Source of the DNA: an uncultured bacterium
Lineage (GTDB): Bacteria; Cyanobacteriota; Vampirovibrionia; Gastranaerophilales; Gastranaerophilaceae
Length of the DNA stretch: 64,000 bases
NCBI GenBank assembly: GCA_902760645.1
Contig: CACWHC010000004.1
Span: 1-64,000 of the forward strand
Direction: 5' to 3'
The notes under the pieces are model-generated. The model made no database searches and was not told where the DNA came from. It was given only the letters and a program-made list of their open reading frames with translations. A program made the position numbers and the translations under genes. Below, piece after piece: positions 63,770-64,000 of the stretch; position 1 is the first letter of the stretch; each line of letters starts with the position of its first letter.

Positions 63770-64000
63770 TCGTTTGTTCTGAGATTTATCCCTGAGATTT
63801 AGGGGTAATTTGAACCCGAAAACACACCGCCCGTTTTCAAAACTTTTTGCATAGACTTTTCCGTTATGCAGTTCTATTATTTGTTTTGACAAATATAAAC
63901 CCAATCCCGTACTTGCCGAATTATAGTGAGATAATCCGCCCGTAAATTTTTCATAAATTTTTGATAATTTTTCTTCAGGAATAGGCTGACTATAATTTTC
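63755..64000 (-). CDS. Histidine kinase, C-terminal part (cut by the window edge)
   Basis: 81 codons open to the window edge on the minus strand, ending at TAA 63755-63757. It reads IPEEKLSKIYEKFTGG, then STGLGLYLSKQIIELHNGKVYAKS: the F and G2 boxes of a HATPase_c domain. Probably a two-component sensor kinase. It overlaps the 3' end of priA by 15 bp, tail to tail. The sensor and dimerisation domains lie outside the window. Confidence 0.85.
   Translation of the reverse strand, partial: ENYSQPIPEEKLSKIYEKFTGGLSHYNSASTGLGLYLSKQIIELHNGKVYAKSFENGRCVFGFKLPLNLRDKSQNKRLQNI

Overview
The window looks like chromosomal DNA of a non-photosynthetic relative of the cyanobacteria, probably a gut-type Gastranaerophilales (Melainabacteria/Vampirovibrionia) genome. 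This is inferred, not computed. The base composition is clearly AT-rich. Three type IV pseudopilin-like proteins share the N-terminus AFTLAEVLITLGIIGVVAA. There is a leukotoxin-LktA-type (FxxPxG) filamentous adhesin. Several proteins have cyanobacterial flavour: a GH57 branching enzyme, an IctB-like O-antigen ligase and a DUF4330-like protein. The outer-membrane machinery (LolA-like and AsmA-like proteins, heptose kinase, O-antigen ligase) points to a diderm cell.

Layout. 1-10 kb: a pseudopilin gene behind a G10 tract, two distant paralogues of an unknown all-helical protein, CstA, an O-GlcNAc-transferase-like protein, an XRE regulator divergent from a second pseudopilin, and HU. 10.4-22.9 kb: a two-armed divergent gene cluster matching the aryl polyene (APE) pathway almost gene for gene. 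The minus arm has apeO-P-Q-R-like genes. The plus arm has apeC-D-E-F-G-(H+I fusion)-K-L-M-like genes and a methyltransferase/acyltransferase fusion. 23-26 kb: RgpF and WbsX surface-polysaccharide genes sharing a repeated tag. 26-34 kb: a UvrD/RecB-nuclease helicase, tRNA-Asp, GH57 branching enzyme, an isolated FliI/YscN-type ATPase and TlyA. 34-40 kb: a minus-strand run (response regulator, panD, heptose kinase, DUF4330, O-antigen ligase, tlyA), then speD and an aminotransferase. 40-47 kb: tRNA-Met(CAT) embedded in duplicated fragments of itself, a 1251-residue exported adhesin with an Asp-Ala repeat and a C-terminal PilZ domain, and a 616-residue unknown protein. 47-64 kb: housekeeping and unknown genes (amino-acid-binding lipoprotein, aroC, trmFO, AAA ATPase, HxlR regulator, NifU-like/GGGtGRT pair, AsmA-like protein, CheR-like methyltransferase, HExxH protein, third pseudopilin with divergent XRE regulator, PC4-like protein, priA), ending inside a histidine kinase.

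How the genes may work together. The APE cluster appears complete for activation, elongation, beta-processing, chain transfer and export of a polyene carboxylic acid to the outer membrane, so the cell probably makes a membrane-bound antioxidant pigment. Much of the rest concerns the cell surface: pseudopilins, the adhesin, polysaccharide glycosyltransferases, an O-antigen ligase and a possible protein glycosyltransferase.

The observations I rate highest are the APE cluster in this lineage, the PilZ domain with intact c-di-GMP motifs on a protein with a signal peptide, the G10 tract that puts a pilin out of frame with its only well-placed start codon, a shared Asn-rich N-terminus ending in FxG on five unrelated proteins, and tRNA-end duplications about 190 bp from both tRNA genes.
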